A model generated the notes under the pieces. The model saw only the letters and a list, made by a program, of their open reading frames with translations. It searched no databases and was not told the origin of the DNA. Positions 1 through 10,892 of a stretch of DNA of 64,000 bases are shown piece after piece. Made by a program: the position numbers and the translations under genes. The DNA comes from Bombus terrestris. Taxonomy: Eukaryota > Arthropoda > Insecta > Hymenoptera > Apidae. The stretch spans positions 3,286,001 to 3,350,000 of the forward strand of contig NW_025963553.1 of assembly GCF_910591885.1 (NCBI RefSeq), written 5' to 3'. How positions within the stretch are numbered: position 1 is the first letter of the stretch; every line of letters begins with the position of its first letter.

Positions 1-34
1 TAATGAACGCAAGATGGATTGGTTTTAGGTTACG

Positions 35-70
35 CTATAGTTTTCGAGCGAGCGCAGCGAACGAGAGACG
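35..70 (+). repeat. Left GC-rich inverted-repeat arm of the monomer
   Basis: The core at 45-65 reads CGAGCGAGCG, then C, then AGCGAACGAG here. Most non-A monomers have AGCGAGCGAG. It is the reverse complement of the right arm at 327-347 apart from the central base, and in A-types one more base. The similarity extends outward on the left (CTATAGTTTT against CTAAATTTTTA) and for ACG on the right, giving an imperfect arm of about 36 bp. Each arm is also internally repetitive (GAGC units). It occurs in every monomer. Confidence 0.9.
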
Positions 71-73
71 CGT
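68..73. other. MluI site, once per monomer
   Basis: ACGCGT follows the left arm directly in nearly every monomer and I see it only once per unit, so a digest should give a ladder of about 419 bp. In the F-type monomers starting at 19,701, 23,059, 26,839, 28,102, 31,041 and 34,821 it reads ACGTGT, a CpG-to-TpG change. Confidence 0.9.
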
Positions 74-278
74 AGAGGTGTGTCACAATCCAACGGTTTG
101 GCACATACGGACATTGAAACATTCGCACCAGCCCGAGGAGCCGGAAGTCTTTATCCTATTGCCTGCTGACAAATGTTTACAGTTTTTGAATAGTTTCACA
201 TAAATAGTACTATTTCCACATACTACAGTCCAATGTGATGTCCGAAGTGGCTAACAAAATTAGGTACTAACACGATAT

Positions 279-288
279 ATATGCATAT
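279..288. repeat. ATATGCATAT palindrome
   Basis: A perfect 10-bp palindrome lies at the left edge of the larger palindrome in units with the standard linker. It is disrupted in units with the long linker, where GCAAGGCAATATAAGG replaces GCATATTGCAAGG, and in units reading ATGCAAATTGC (for example about 38,041, 45,165 and 52,280). Confidence 0.8.
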
Positions 289-313
289 TGCAAGGTATAT
301 GTATACCTTGCAA
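288..313. repeat. 26-bp palindrome with 2-base spacer (standard linker)
   Basis: The arm TTGCAAGGTATA at 288-299 is followed by TG and its exact reverse complement at 302-313. This gives 12-bp arms around a 2-base centre, able to form a short cruciform or bind a dimeric protein. The standard linker with this palindrome is the commonest form in the array. Single-base hits occur (for example near 5,337, 11,617, 13,289, 13,697, 20,415 and 42,255). Units reading CCTTGCATATT lose only the outermost pair. Confidence 0.92.
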
Positions 314-321
314 ATTGTGAT

Positions 322-358
322 CGTTGCTCGCTCGCTCCGCTCGCTCGTAAAAATTTAG
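322..358 (+). repeat. Right GC-rich inverted-repeat arm of the monomer
   Basis: The core at 327-347 reads CTCGCTCGCT, C, CGCTCGCTCG. Its reverse complement matches the left-arm core except at the central base (plus one A-type difference). The outer flank TAAAAATTTAG mirrors the left arm's CTATAGTTTT imperfectly. The core is made of CTCG/CGCT units and is the main site of length change in the array. Confidence 0.9.
349..356. other. A-tract AAAAATTT
   Basis: A run of five A followed by three T sits directly beside the right arm in almost every monomer, so it recurs about every 419 bp. Phased A/T tracts of this form are known to bend DNA. A role in nucleosome placement is inference only. Some units read GTGAAAATTT (near 38,107, 45,228, 48,999 and 51,507) or GTAAATATTT (near 21,727, 26,767, 28,031 and 34,749). 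Confidence 0.7.
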
Positions 359-1675
359 TCCAACCTCACATCCGATCCGACACGTTCGCAAATTCGAAAT
401 AAGTCGCCACCATATCGAATAATGAACGCAAGATGGATTGGTTTTAGGTTACGCTATAGTTTTCGAGCGAGCGCAGCGAACGAGAGACGCGTAAAGGTGT
501 GTCACAATCCAACGGTTTGGCACATACGGACATTGAAACATTCGCACCAGCCCGAGGAGCCAGAAGTCTTTATCCTATTGCCTGCTGACAAATGTTTACA
601 GTTTGTGAATAGTTTCACATAAATAGTACTATTTCGACATACTACAGTCCAATGTGATGTCCGAAGTGGCTGACAAAATTAGGTACTAACACGATATATA
701 TGCATATTGCAAGGTATATGTATACCTTGCAAATTGTGATCGTTGCTCGCTCGCTCTGCTCGCTCGTAAAAATTTAGTCCAACCTCACATACGATCCGAC
801 ACGTTCGCAAATTCGAAATAAGTCGCCACCATATCGAATAATGAACGCAAGATGGATTGGTTTTAGGTTACGCTATAGTTTTCGAGCGAGCGCAGCGAAC
901 GAGAGACGCGTAGAGGTGTGTCACAATCCAACGGTTTGGCACATACGGACATTGAAACATTCGCACCAGCCCGAGGAGCCGGAAGTCTTTATCCTATTGC
1001 CTGCTGACAAATGTTTACAGTTTGTGAATAGTTTCACATAAATAGTACTATTTCCACATACTACAGTCCAATGTGATGTCCGAAGTGGCTAACAAAATTA
1101 GGTACTAACACGATATATATGCATATTGCAAGGTATATGTATACCTTGCAAATTGTGATCGTTGCTCGCTCGCTCCGCTCGCTCGTAAAAATTTAGTCCA
1201 ACCTCACATCCGATCCGACACGTTCGCAAATTCGAAATAAGTCGCCACCATATCGAATAATGAACGCAAGATGGATTGGTTTTAGGTTACGCTATAGTTT
1301 TCGAGCGAGCGCAGCGAACGAGAGACGCGTAAAGGTGTGTCACAATCCAACGGTTTGGCACATACGGACATTGAAACATTCGCACCAGCCCGAGGAGCCA
1401 GAAGTCTTTATCCTATTGCCTGCTGACAAATGTTTACAGTTTGTGAATAGTTTCACATAAATAGTACTATTTCGACATACTACAGTGCAATGTGATGTCC
1501 GAAGTGGCTGACAAAATTAGGTACTAACACGATATATATGCATATTGCAAGGTATATGTATACCTTGCAAATTGTGATCGTTGCTCGCTCGCTCCGCTCG
1601 CTCGTAAAAATTTAGTCCAACCTCACATCCGATCCGACACGTTCGCAAATTCGAAATAAGTCGCCTTCATATCGA

Positions 1676-4600
1676 ATGACTAACGCAAGAGGGATTGGTT
1701 TTAGGTTAGGCTATAGTTTTCGAGCGAGCGCAGCGAGCGAGAGACGCGTAAAGGTGTATCACAATCTAACGGTTTGGCACATACGGACATTGAAACATTC
1801 GCACCAGCCAGAGGAGCCGGAAGTATTTATCCTATTGCCTGCTGACAAATGTTTACAGTTTGTGAATAGTTTCACATAAATAGTACTATTTCGACATACT
1901 ACAGTGCAATGTGATGTCCGAAGTGGCTAACAAAATTAGGTACTAACACGATATATATGCATATTGCAAGGTATATGTATACCTTGCAAATTGTGATCGT
2001 TGCTCGCTCGCTCCGCTCGCTCGTAAAAATTTAGTCCAACCTCACATCTGATCCGACACGTTCGCAAATTCGAAATAAGTCGCCACCATATCGAATAATG
2101 AACGCAAGATGGATTGGTTTTAGGTTACGCTATAGTTTTCGAGCGAGCGCAGCGAACGAGAGACGCGTAAAGGTGTGTCACAATCCAACGGTTTGGCACA
2201 TACGGACATTGAAACATTCGCACCAGCCCGAGGAGCCGGAAGTCTTTATCCTATTGCCTGCTGACAAATGTTTACAGTTTGTGAATAGTTTCACATAAAT
2301 AGTACTATTTCGACATACTACAGTGCAATGTGATGTCCGAAGTGGCTGACAAAATTAGGTACTAACACGATATATATGCATATTGCAAGGTATATGTATA
2401 CCTTGCAAATTGTGATCGTTGCTCGCTCGCTCCGCTCGCTCGTAAAAATTTAGTCCAACCTCACATCCGATCCGACACGTTCGCAAATTCGAAATAAGTC
2501 GCCACCATATCGAATAATGAACGCAAGATGGATTGGTTTTAGGTTACGCTATAGTTTTCGAGCGAGCGCAGCGAACGAGAGACGCGTAAAGGTGTGTCAC
2601 AATCCAACGGTTTGGCACATACGGACATTGAAACATTCGCACCAGCCCGAGGAGCCGGAAGTCTTTATCCTATTGCCTGCTGACAAATGTTCACAGTTTG
2701 TGAATAGTTTCACATAAATAGTACTATTTCGACATACTACAGTGCAATGTGATGTCCGAAGTGGCTGACAAAATTAGGTACTAACACGATATATATGCAT
2801 ATTGCAAGGTATATGTATACCTTGCAAATTGTGATCGTTGCTCGCTCGCTCCGCTCGCTCGTAAAAATTTAGTCCAACCTCACATCCGATCCGACACGTT
2901 CGCAAATTCGAAATAAGTCGCCTTCATATCGAATGACTAACGCAAGAGGGATTGGTTTTAGGTTAGGCTATAGTTTTCGAGCGAGCGCAGCGAGCGAGAG
3001 ACGCGTAAAGGTGTATCACAATCTAACGGTTTGGCACATACGGACATTGAAACATTCGCACCAGCCAGAGGAGCCGGAAGTATTTATCCTATTGCCTGCT
3101 GACAAATGTTTACAGTTTGTGAATAGTTTCACATAAATAGTACTATTTCCACATACTACAGTCCAATGTGATGTCCGAAGTGGCTAACAAAATTAGGTAC
3201 TAACAAGATATATATGCATATTGCAAGGTATATGTATACCTTGCAAATTGTGATCGTTGCTCGCTCGCTCCGCTCGCTCGTAAAAATTTAGTCCAACCTC
3301 ACATCCGATCCGACACGTTCGCAAATTCGAAATAAGTCGCCACCATATCGAATAATGAACGCAAGATGGATTGGTTTTAGGTTACGCTATAGTTTTCGAG
3401 CGAGCGCAGCGAACGAGAGACGCGTAAAGGTGTGTCACAATCCAACGGTTTGGCACATACGGACATTGAAACATTCGCACCAGCCCGAGGAGCCGGAAGT
3501 CTTTATCCTATTGCCTGCTGACAAATGTTTACCGTTTGTGAATAGTTTCACATAAATAGTACTATTTCGACATACTACAGTGCAATGTGATGTCCGAAGT
3601 GGCTGACAAAATTAGGTACTAACACGATATATATGCATATTGCAAGGTATATGTATACCTTGCAAATTGTGATCGTTGCTCGCTCGCTCCGCTCGCTCGT
3701 AAAAATTTAGTCCAACCTCACATCCGATCCGACACGTTCGCAAATTCGAAATAAGTCGCCACCATATCGAATAATGAACGCAAGATGGATTGGTTTTAGG
3801 TTACGCTATAGTTTTCGAGCGAGCGCAGCGAACGAGAGACGCGTAAAGGTGTGTCACAATCCAACGGTTTGGCACATACGGACATTGAAACATTCGCACC
3901 AGCCCGAGGAGCCGGAAGTCTTTATCCTATTGCCTGCTGACAAATGTTTACAGTTTGTGAATAGTTTCACATAAATAGTACTATTTCGACATACTACAGT
4001 GCAATGTGATGTCCGAAGTGGCTGAGAAAATTAGGTACTAACACGATATATATGCATATTGCAAGGTATATGTATACCTTGCAAATTGTGATCGTTGCTC
4101 GCTCGCTCCGCTCGCTCGTAAAAATTTAGTCCAACCTCACATCCGATCCGACACGTTCGCAAATTCGAAATAAGTCGCCTTCATATCGAATGACTAACGC
4201 AAGAGGGATTGGTTTTAGGGTAGGCTATAGCTTTCGAGCGAGCGCAGCGAGCGAGAGACGCGTAAAGGTGTATCACAATCTAACGGTTTGGCACATACGG
4301 ACATTGAAACATTCGCACCAGCCAGAGGAGCCGGAAGTATTTATCCTATTGCCTGCTGACAAATGTTTACAGTTTGTGAATAGTTTCACATAAATAGTAC
4401 TATTTCCACATACTACAGTCCAATGTGATGTCCGAAGTGGCTAACAAAATTAGGTACTAACAAGATATATATGCATATTGCAAGGTATATGTATACCTTG
4501 CAAATTGTGATCGTTGCTCGCTCGCTCCGCTCGCTCGTAAAAATTTAGTCCAACCTCACATCCGATCCGACACGTTCGCAAATTCGAAATAAGTCGCCAC

Positions 4601-7125
4601 CATATCGAATAATGAACGCAAGATGGATTGGTTTTAGGTTACGCTATAGTTTTCAAGCGTGCGCAGCGAGCGAGAGACGCGTAAAGGTGTGTCACAATCC
4701 AACGGTTTGGCACATACGGACATTGAAACATTCGCACCAGCCCGAGGAGCCGGAAGTCTTTATCATATTGCCTACTGACAAATGTTTACAGTTTGTGAAT
4801 AGTTTCACATAAATAGTACTATTTCGACATACTACAGTGCAATGTGATGTCCGAAGTGGCTGACAAAATTAGGTACTAACACGATATATATTCATATTGC
4901 AAGGTATATGTATACCTTGCATATTGTGATCGATGCTCGCTCGCTCCGCTCGCTCGTAAAAATTTAGTCCAACCTCACATCCGATCCGACACGTTCGCAA
5001 ATTCGAAATAAGTCGCTACCATATCGAATAATGAACGCAAGATGGATTGGTTTTAGGTTACGCTATAGTTTTCGAGCGAGCGCAGCGAGCGAGAGACGCG
5101 TAAAGGTGTGTCACCATCCAACGGTTTGGCACATACTGACATTGAAACATTCGCACCAGCCCGAGGAGACGGAAGTCTTTATCATATTGCCTACTGACAA
5201 ATGTTTACAGTTTGTGAATAGTTTCACATAAATAGTACTATTTCGACATACTACAGTGCAATGTGATGTCCGAAGTGGCTGACAGAATTAGGTACTAACA
5301 CGATATATATGCATATTGCAAGGTATATGTATACCTTCCAAATCGTGATCGTTGCTCGCTCGCTCCGCTCGCTCGTAAAAATTTAGTCCAACCTCACATC
5401 CGATCCGACACGTTCGCAAATTCGAAATAAGTCGCCTTCATATCGAATGACTAACGCAAGAGGGATTGGTTTTAGGTTAGGCTATAGTTTTCGAGCGAGC
5501 GCAGCGAGCGAGAGACGCGTAAAGGTGTATCACAATCTAACGGTTTGGCACATACGGACATTGAAACATTCGCACCAGCCAGAGGAGCCGGAAGTATTTA
5601 TCCTATTGCCTGCTGACAAATGTTTACAGTTTGTGAATAGTTTCACATAAATAGTACTATTTCCACATACTACAGTCCAATGTCATGTCCGAAGTGGCTA
5701 ACAAAATTAGGTACTAACAGGATATATATGCATATTGCAAGGTATATGTATACCTTGCAAATTGTGATCGTTGCTCGCTCGCTCCGCTCGCTCGTAAAAA
5801 TTTAGTCCAACCTCACATCCGGTCCGACACGTTCGCAAATTCGAAATAAGTCGCCACCATATCGAATAATGAACGCAAGATGGATTAGTTTTAGGTTACG
5901 CTATAGTTTTCGAGCGAGCGCAGCGAACGAGAGACGCGTAAAGGTGTGTCACAATCCAACGGTTTGGCACATACGGACATTGAAACATTCGCACCAGCCC
6001 GAGGAGCCGGAAGTCTTTATCCTATTGCCTGCTGACAAATGTTTACAGTTTGTGAATAGTTTCACATAAATAGTACTATTTCCACATACTACAGTCCAAT
6101 GTGATGTCCGAAGTGGCTAACAAAATTAGGTACTAACACGATATATATGCATATTGCAAGGTATATGTATACCTTGCAAATTGTGATCGTTGCTCGCTCG
6201 CTCCGCTCGCTCGTAAAAATTTAGTCCAACCTCACATCCGATCCGACACGTTCGCAAATTCGAAATAAGTCGCCACCATATCGAATAATGAACGCAAGAT
6301 GGATTGGTTTTAGGTTACGCTATAGTTTTCGAGCGAGCGCAGCGAACGAGAGACGCGTAAAGGTGTGTCACAATCCAACGGTTTGGCACATACGGACATT
6401 GAAACATTCGCACCAGCCCGAGGAGCCGGAAGTCTTAATCCTATTGCCTGCTGACAAATGTTTACAGTTTGTGAATAGTTTCACATAAATAGTACTATTT
6501 CGACATACTACAGTGCAATGTGATGTCCGAAGTGGCTGACAAAATTAGGTACTAACACGATATATATGCATATTGCAAGGTATATGTATACCTTGCAAAT
6601 TGTGATCGTTGCTCGCTCGCTCCGCTCGCTCGTAAAAATTTAGTCCAACCTCACATCCGATCCGACACGTTCGCAAATTCGAAATAAGTCGCCTTCATAT
6701 CGAATGACTAACGCAAGAGGGATTGGTTTTAGGTTAGGCTATAGTTTTCGAGCGAGCGCAGCGAGCGAGAGACGCGTAAAGGTGTATCACAATCTAACGG
6801 TTTGGCACATACGGACATTGAAACATTCGCACCAGCCAGAGGAGCCGGAAGTCTTTATCCTATTGCCTGCTGACAAATGTTTACAGTTTGTGAATAGTTT
6901 CACATAAATAGTACTATTTCCACATACTACAGTCCAATGTGATGTCCGAAGTGGCTGACAAAATTAGGTACTAACACGATATATATGCATATTGCAAGGT
7001 ATATGTATACCTTGCATATTGTGATCGATGCTCGCTCGCTCCGCTCGCTCGTAAAAATTTAGTCCAACCTCACATCCGATCCGACACGTTCGCAAATTCG
7101 AAATAAGTCGCCACCATATCGAATA
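1676..7125. repeat. T-A-A trimer higher-order repeat (1,257 bp)
   Basis: T-type monomers begin at 1676, 2933, 4190, 5447 and 6704, exactly 1,257 bp apart, each followed by two A- or E-like monomers. T is recognised by ATGACTAACGCAAGAGGG, GTTAGGCTATAG and CAATCTAACGG, usually with CCAGAGGAG. The second members vary: the pair at 4612 and 5031 carries ATCATATTGCCTACTGAC, which is typical of E monomers. The segment is regular in phase but moderately diverged in sequence, suggesting an older amplification than the blocks further right. Confidence 0.85.
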
Positions 7126-8653
7126 ATGAACGCAAGATGGATTGGTTTTAGGTTACGCTATAGTTTTCGAGCGAGCGCAGCGAACGAGAGACGCGTAAAG
7201 GTGTGTCACAATCCAACGGTTTGGCACATACGGACATTGAAACATTCGCACCAGCCCGAGGAGCCGGAAGTCTTTATCCTATTGCCTGCTGACAAATGTT
7301 TACAGTTTGTGAATAGTTTCACATAAATAGTACTATTTCCACATACTACAGTCCAATGTGATGTCCGAAGTGGCTAACAAAATTAGGTACTAACACGATA
7401 TATATGCATATTGCAAGGTATATGTATACCTTGCATATTGTGTTCGATGCTCGCTCGCTCCGCTCGCTCGTAAAAATTTAGTCCAACCTCACATCCGATC
7501 CGTCACGTTCGCAAATTCGAAATAAGTCGCCACCATATCGAATTATGAACGCAAGATGGATTGGTTTTAGGTTACGCTATAGTTTTCGAGCGAGCGCAGC
7601 GAGCGAGAGACGCGTAAAGGTGTGTCACAATCCAACGGTTTGGCACATACTGACATTGAAACATTCGCACCAGCCCGAGGAGACGGAAGTCTTTATCATA
7701 TTGCCTACTGACAAATGTTTACAGTTTGTGAATAGTTTCACATAAATAGTACTATTTCGACATACTACAGTCCAATGTGATGTCCGAAGTGGCTAACAAA
7801 ATTAGGTACTAACACGATATATATGCATATTGCAAGGTATATGTATACCTTGCAAATTGTGATCGTTGCTCGCTCGCTCCGCTCGCTCGTAAAAATTTAG
7901 TCCAACCTCACATCCGATCCGACACGTTCGCAAATTCGAAATAAGTCGCCACCATATCGAATAATGAACGCAAGATGGATTGGTTTTAGGTTACGCTATA
8001 GTTTTCGAGCGAGCGCAGCGAACGAGAGACGCGTAAAGGTGTGTCACAATCCAACGGTTTGGCACATACGGACATTGAAACATTCGCACCAGCCCGAGGA
8101 GCCGGAAGTCTTTATCCTATTGCCTGCTGACAAATGTTTACAGTTTGTGAATAGTTTCACATAAATAGTACTATTTCCACATACTACAGTCCAATGTGAT
8201 GTCCGAAGTGGCTAACAAAATTAGGTACTAACACGATATATATGCATATTGCAAGGTATATGTATACCTTGCATATTGTGTTCGATGCTCGCTCGCTCCG
8301 CTCGCTCGTAAAAGTTTAGTCCAACCTCACATCCGATCCGTCACGTTCGCAAATTCGAAATAAGTCGCCACCATATCGAATAATGAACGCAAGATGGATT
8401 GGTTTTAGGTTACGCTATAGTTTTCGAGCGAGCGCAGCGAGCGAGAGACGCGTAAAGGTGTGTCACAATGCAACGGTTTGGCACATACTGACATTGAAAC
8501 ATTCGCACCAGCCCGAGGAGACGGAAGTCTTTATCATATTGCCTACTGACAAATGTTTACAGTTTGTGAATAGTTTCACATAAATAGTACTATTTCCACA
8601 TACTACAGTCCAATGTGATGTCCGAAGTGGCTGACAAAATTAGGTACTAACAC

Positions 8654-8694
8654 GAAATATATGCAAGGCAATATAAGGTATATGTATACCTTGC
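8654..8694. repeat. Long linker variant, palindrome shortened (first example)
   Basis: Here the linker reads GAAATATATGCAAGGC then AATATAAGG, three bases longer than the standard form. The palindrome shrinks to 8-bp arms (AAGGTATA, TG, TATACCTT). A competing 6-bp pair GCAAGG/CCTTGC (8663-8668 and 8689-8694) encloses it. I count about 25 units with this form, scattered from here to 63.6 kb. It explains the 422-bp units. Confidence 0.8.
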
Positions 8695-9131
8695 AAATTG
8701 TGATCGTTGCTCGCTCGCTCCGCTCGCTCGTAAAAATTTAGTCCAACCTCACATCCGATCCGACACGTTCGCAAATTCGAAATTAGTCGCCACCATATCG
8801 AATAATGAACGCAAGATGGATTGGTTTTAGGTTACGCTATAGTTTTCGAGCGAGCGCAGCGAGCGAGAGACGCGTAAAGGTGTGTCACATTCCAACGGTT
8901 TGGCACATACTGACATTGAAACATTCGCACCAGCCCGAGGAGACGGAAGTCTTTATCATATTGTCTGCTGACAAATGTTTACAGTTTGTGAATAGTTTCA
9001 CATAAATAGTACTATTTCCACATACTACAGTCCAATGTGATGTCCGAAGTGGCTGACAAAATTAGGTACTAACACGAAATATATGCAAGGCAATATAAGG
9101 TATATGTATACCTTGCAAATTGTGATCGTTG

Positions 9132-9139
9132 CTCGCTCG
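9132..9139. repeat. 13-bp deletion in right GC-rich arm
   Basis: The right arm of this unit has only CTCGCTCG, 8 of the usual 21 bases. The deletion lies between direct CTCG repeats, as expected of replication slippage. With the long linker it makes this the shortest full unit I find, 409 bp. Confidence 0.85.
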
Positions 9140-10892
9140 TAAAAATTTAGTCCAACCTCACATCCGATCCGTCACGTTCGCAAATGCGAAATAAGTCGCC
9201 ACCATATCGAATAATGAACGCAAGATGGATTGGTTTTAGGTTACGCTATAGTTTTCGAGCGAGCGCAGCGAGCGAGAGACGCGTAAAGGTCTGTCACAAT
9301 CCAACGGTTTGGCACATACTGACATTGAAACATTCGCACCAGCCCGAGGAGACGGAAGTCTTTATCATATTGCCTACTGACAAATGTTTACAGTTTGTGA
9401 ATAGTTTCACATAAATAGTACTATTTCGACATACTACAGTCCAATGTGATGTCCGAAGTGGCTAACAAAATTAGGTACTAACACGATATATATGCATATT
9501 GCAAGGTATATGTATACCTTGCAAATTGTGATCGTTGCTCGCTCGCTCCGCTCGCTCGTAAAAATTTAGTCCAACCTCACATCCGATCCGACACGTTCGC
9601 AAATTCGAAATAAGTCGCCACCATATCGAATAATGAACGCAAGATGGATTGGTTTTAGGTTACGCTATAGTTTTCGAGCGAGCGCAGCGAACGAGAGACG
9701 CGTAAAGGTGTGTCACAATCCAACGGTTTGGCACATACGGACATTGAAACATTCGCACCAGCCCGAGGAGCCGGAAGTCTTTATCCTATTGCCTGCTGAC
9801 AAATGTTTACAGTTTGTGAATAGTTTCACATAAATAGTACTATTTCCACATACTACAGTCCAATGTGATGTCCGAAGTGGCTGACAAAATTAGGTACTAA
9901 CACGAAATATATGCAAGGCAATATAAGGTATATGTATACCTTGCAAATTGTGATCGTTGCTCGCTCGCTCCGCTCGCTCGTAAAAATTTAGTCCAACCTC
10001 ACATCCGATCCGACAAGTTCGCAAATTCGAAATTAGTCGCCACCATATCGAATAATGAACGCAAGATGGATTGGTTTTAGGTTACGCTATAGTTTTCGAG
10101 CGAGCGCAGCGAGCGAGAGACGCGTAAAGGTGTGTCACAATCCAACGGTTTGGCACATACGGACATTGAAACATTCGCACCAGCCCGAGGAGCCGGAAGT
10201 CTTTATCCTATTGCCTGCTGACAAATGTTTACAGTTTGTGAATAGTTTCACATAAATAGTACTATTTCCACATACTACAGGGCAATGTGATGTCCGAAGT
10301 GGCTGACGAAATTAGGTACTAACACGATATATATGCATATTGCAAGGTATATGTATACCTTGCATATTGTGATCGATGCTCGCTCGCTCCGCTCGCTCGT
10401 AAAAATTTAGTCCAACCTCACATCCGATCCGACACGTTCGCAAATTCGAAATAAGTCGCCACCATATCGAATAATGAACGCAAGATGGATTGGTTTTAGG
10501 TTACGCTATAGTTTTCGAGCGAGCGCAGCGAGCGAGAGACGCGTAAAGGTGTGTCACAATCCAACGGTTTGGCACATACGGACATTGAAACATTCGAACC
10601 AGCCCGAGGAGCTGGAAGTCTTTATCATATTGCCTACTGACAAATGTTTACAGTTTGTGAATAGTTTCACATAAATAGTACTATTTCGACATACTACAGT
10701 GCAATGTGATGTCCGAAGTGGCTGACAAAATTAGGTACTAACACGATATATATGCATATTGCAAGGTATATGTATACCTTGCAAATTGTGATCGTTGCTC
10801 GCTCTCTGCGCTCGCTCGTAAAAATTTAGTCCAACCTCACATCCGATCCGACACGTTCGCAAATTCGAAATAATTCGCCACCATATCGAATA

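Larger units (their letters stand above)
3..421 (+). repeat. Reference A-type monomer
   Basis: This is the first complete monomer, used here as the map for all others. In order it holds: the ATGAACGC start; GC-rich left arm (35-70) overlapping a MluI site (68-73); a body with the subfamily-diagnostic sites CATACGG or CATACTG and CCCGAGG or CCAGAGG; the TTTCCACAT or TTTCGACAT site; the TACTAAC motif; palindromes at 279-288 and 288-313; GC-rich right arm (322-358); and the tail with CCGATCC and TTCGAA. It carries GTAGAGG, shared with the monomer at 841 and replaced by GTAAAGG in most others. It also has a private T in the sequence before GAATAGTTT. Confidence 0.95.
1..1675. repeat. Dimeric A-type segment (838-bp period)
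   Basis: Four A monomers alternate in two forms. Those at 3 and 841 share GTAGAGG, TTTCCACAT and GCTAACAAAATT, and differ by a single base that I can see. Those at 422 and 1260 share GTAAAGG, GAGCCAGAAG, TTTCGACAT and GCTGACAAAATT, with three differences (CTCTGCTCG and CACATACG in the first, AGTGCAATG in the second). This is a two-unit higher-order repeat of 838 bp, probably continuing to the left of the window. Confidence 0.85.
7126..10892. repeat. Mixed A/E segment with dimer duplications
   Basis: The A-E pair at 7126/7545 is repeated at 7964/8383, 838 bp apart. Both A linkers share the unusual GCATATTGTGTTCGATGC and CCGTCACG. The E-A pair at 7545/7964 recurs at 9214/9633 (1,669 bp). The units at 8805 and 10,055 share the rare TTCGAAATTAGTCGCC just upstream. 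E monomers carry CATACTG, GAGGAGACGG and, in most, ATCATATTGCCTACTGAC. The overlapping echoes suggest several short unequal exchanges. Confidence 0.75.

Noticed and set aside
121..146. CENP-B-box-like matches: 7 of 9 core bases on each strand around ATTCGCACCAGCCCGAG
   Set aside because: At a 7-of-9 threshold about one chance match per 419-bp monomer is expected on both strands, and the key CGGG is not intact. Two overlapping partial matches are not evidence.
3..203. Short open frame of about 66 codons from the monomer start, recurring in almost every unit, with 72-, 78- and 114-codon extended forms
   Set aside because: It recurs because the monomer recurs. Differences between A and T types in the frame are mostly amino-acid-changing (five against two silent by my reading). 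Units near 21,796, 30,622, 39,019, 56,191, 59,550 and 62,487 have early stops, and four units carry a 2-bp frameshift. 419 is not a multiple of three, and no promoter or family resemblance is seen.
264..270. TACTAAC, identical to the yeast intron branch point, in nearly every unit
   Set aside because: A 7-base match in a noncoding repeat with no exon, donor or acceptor context; coincidence copied by amplification.
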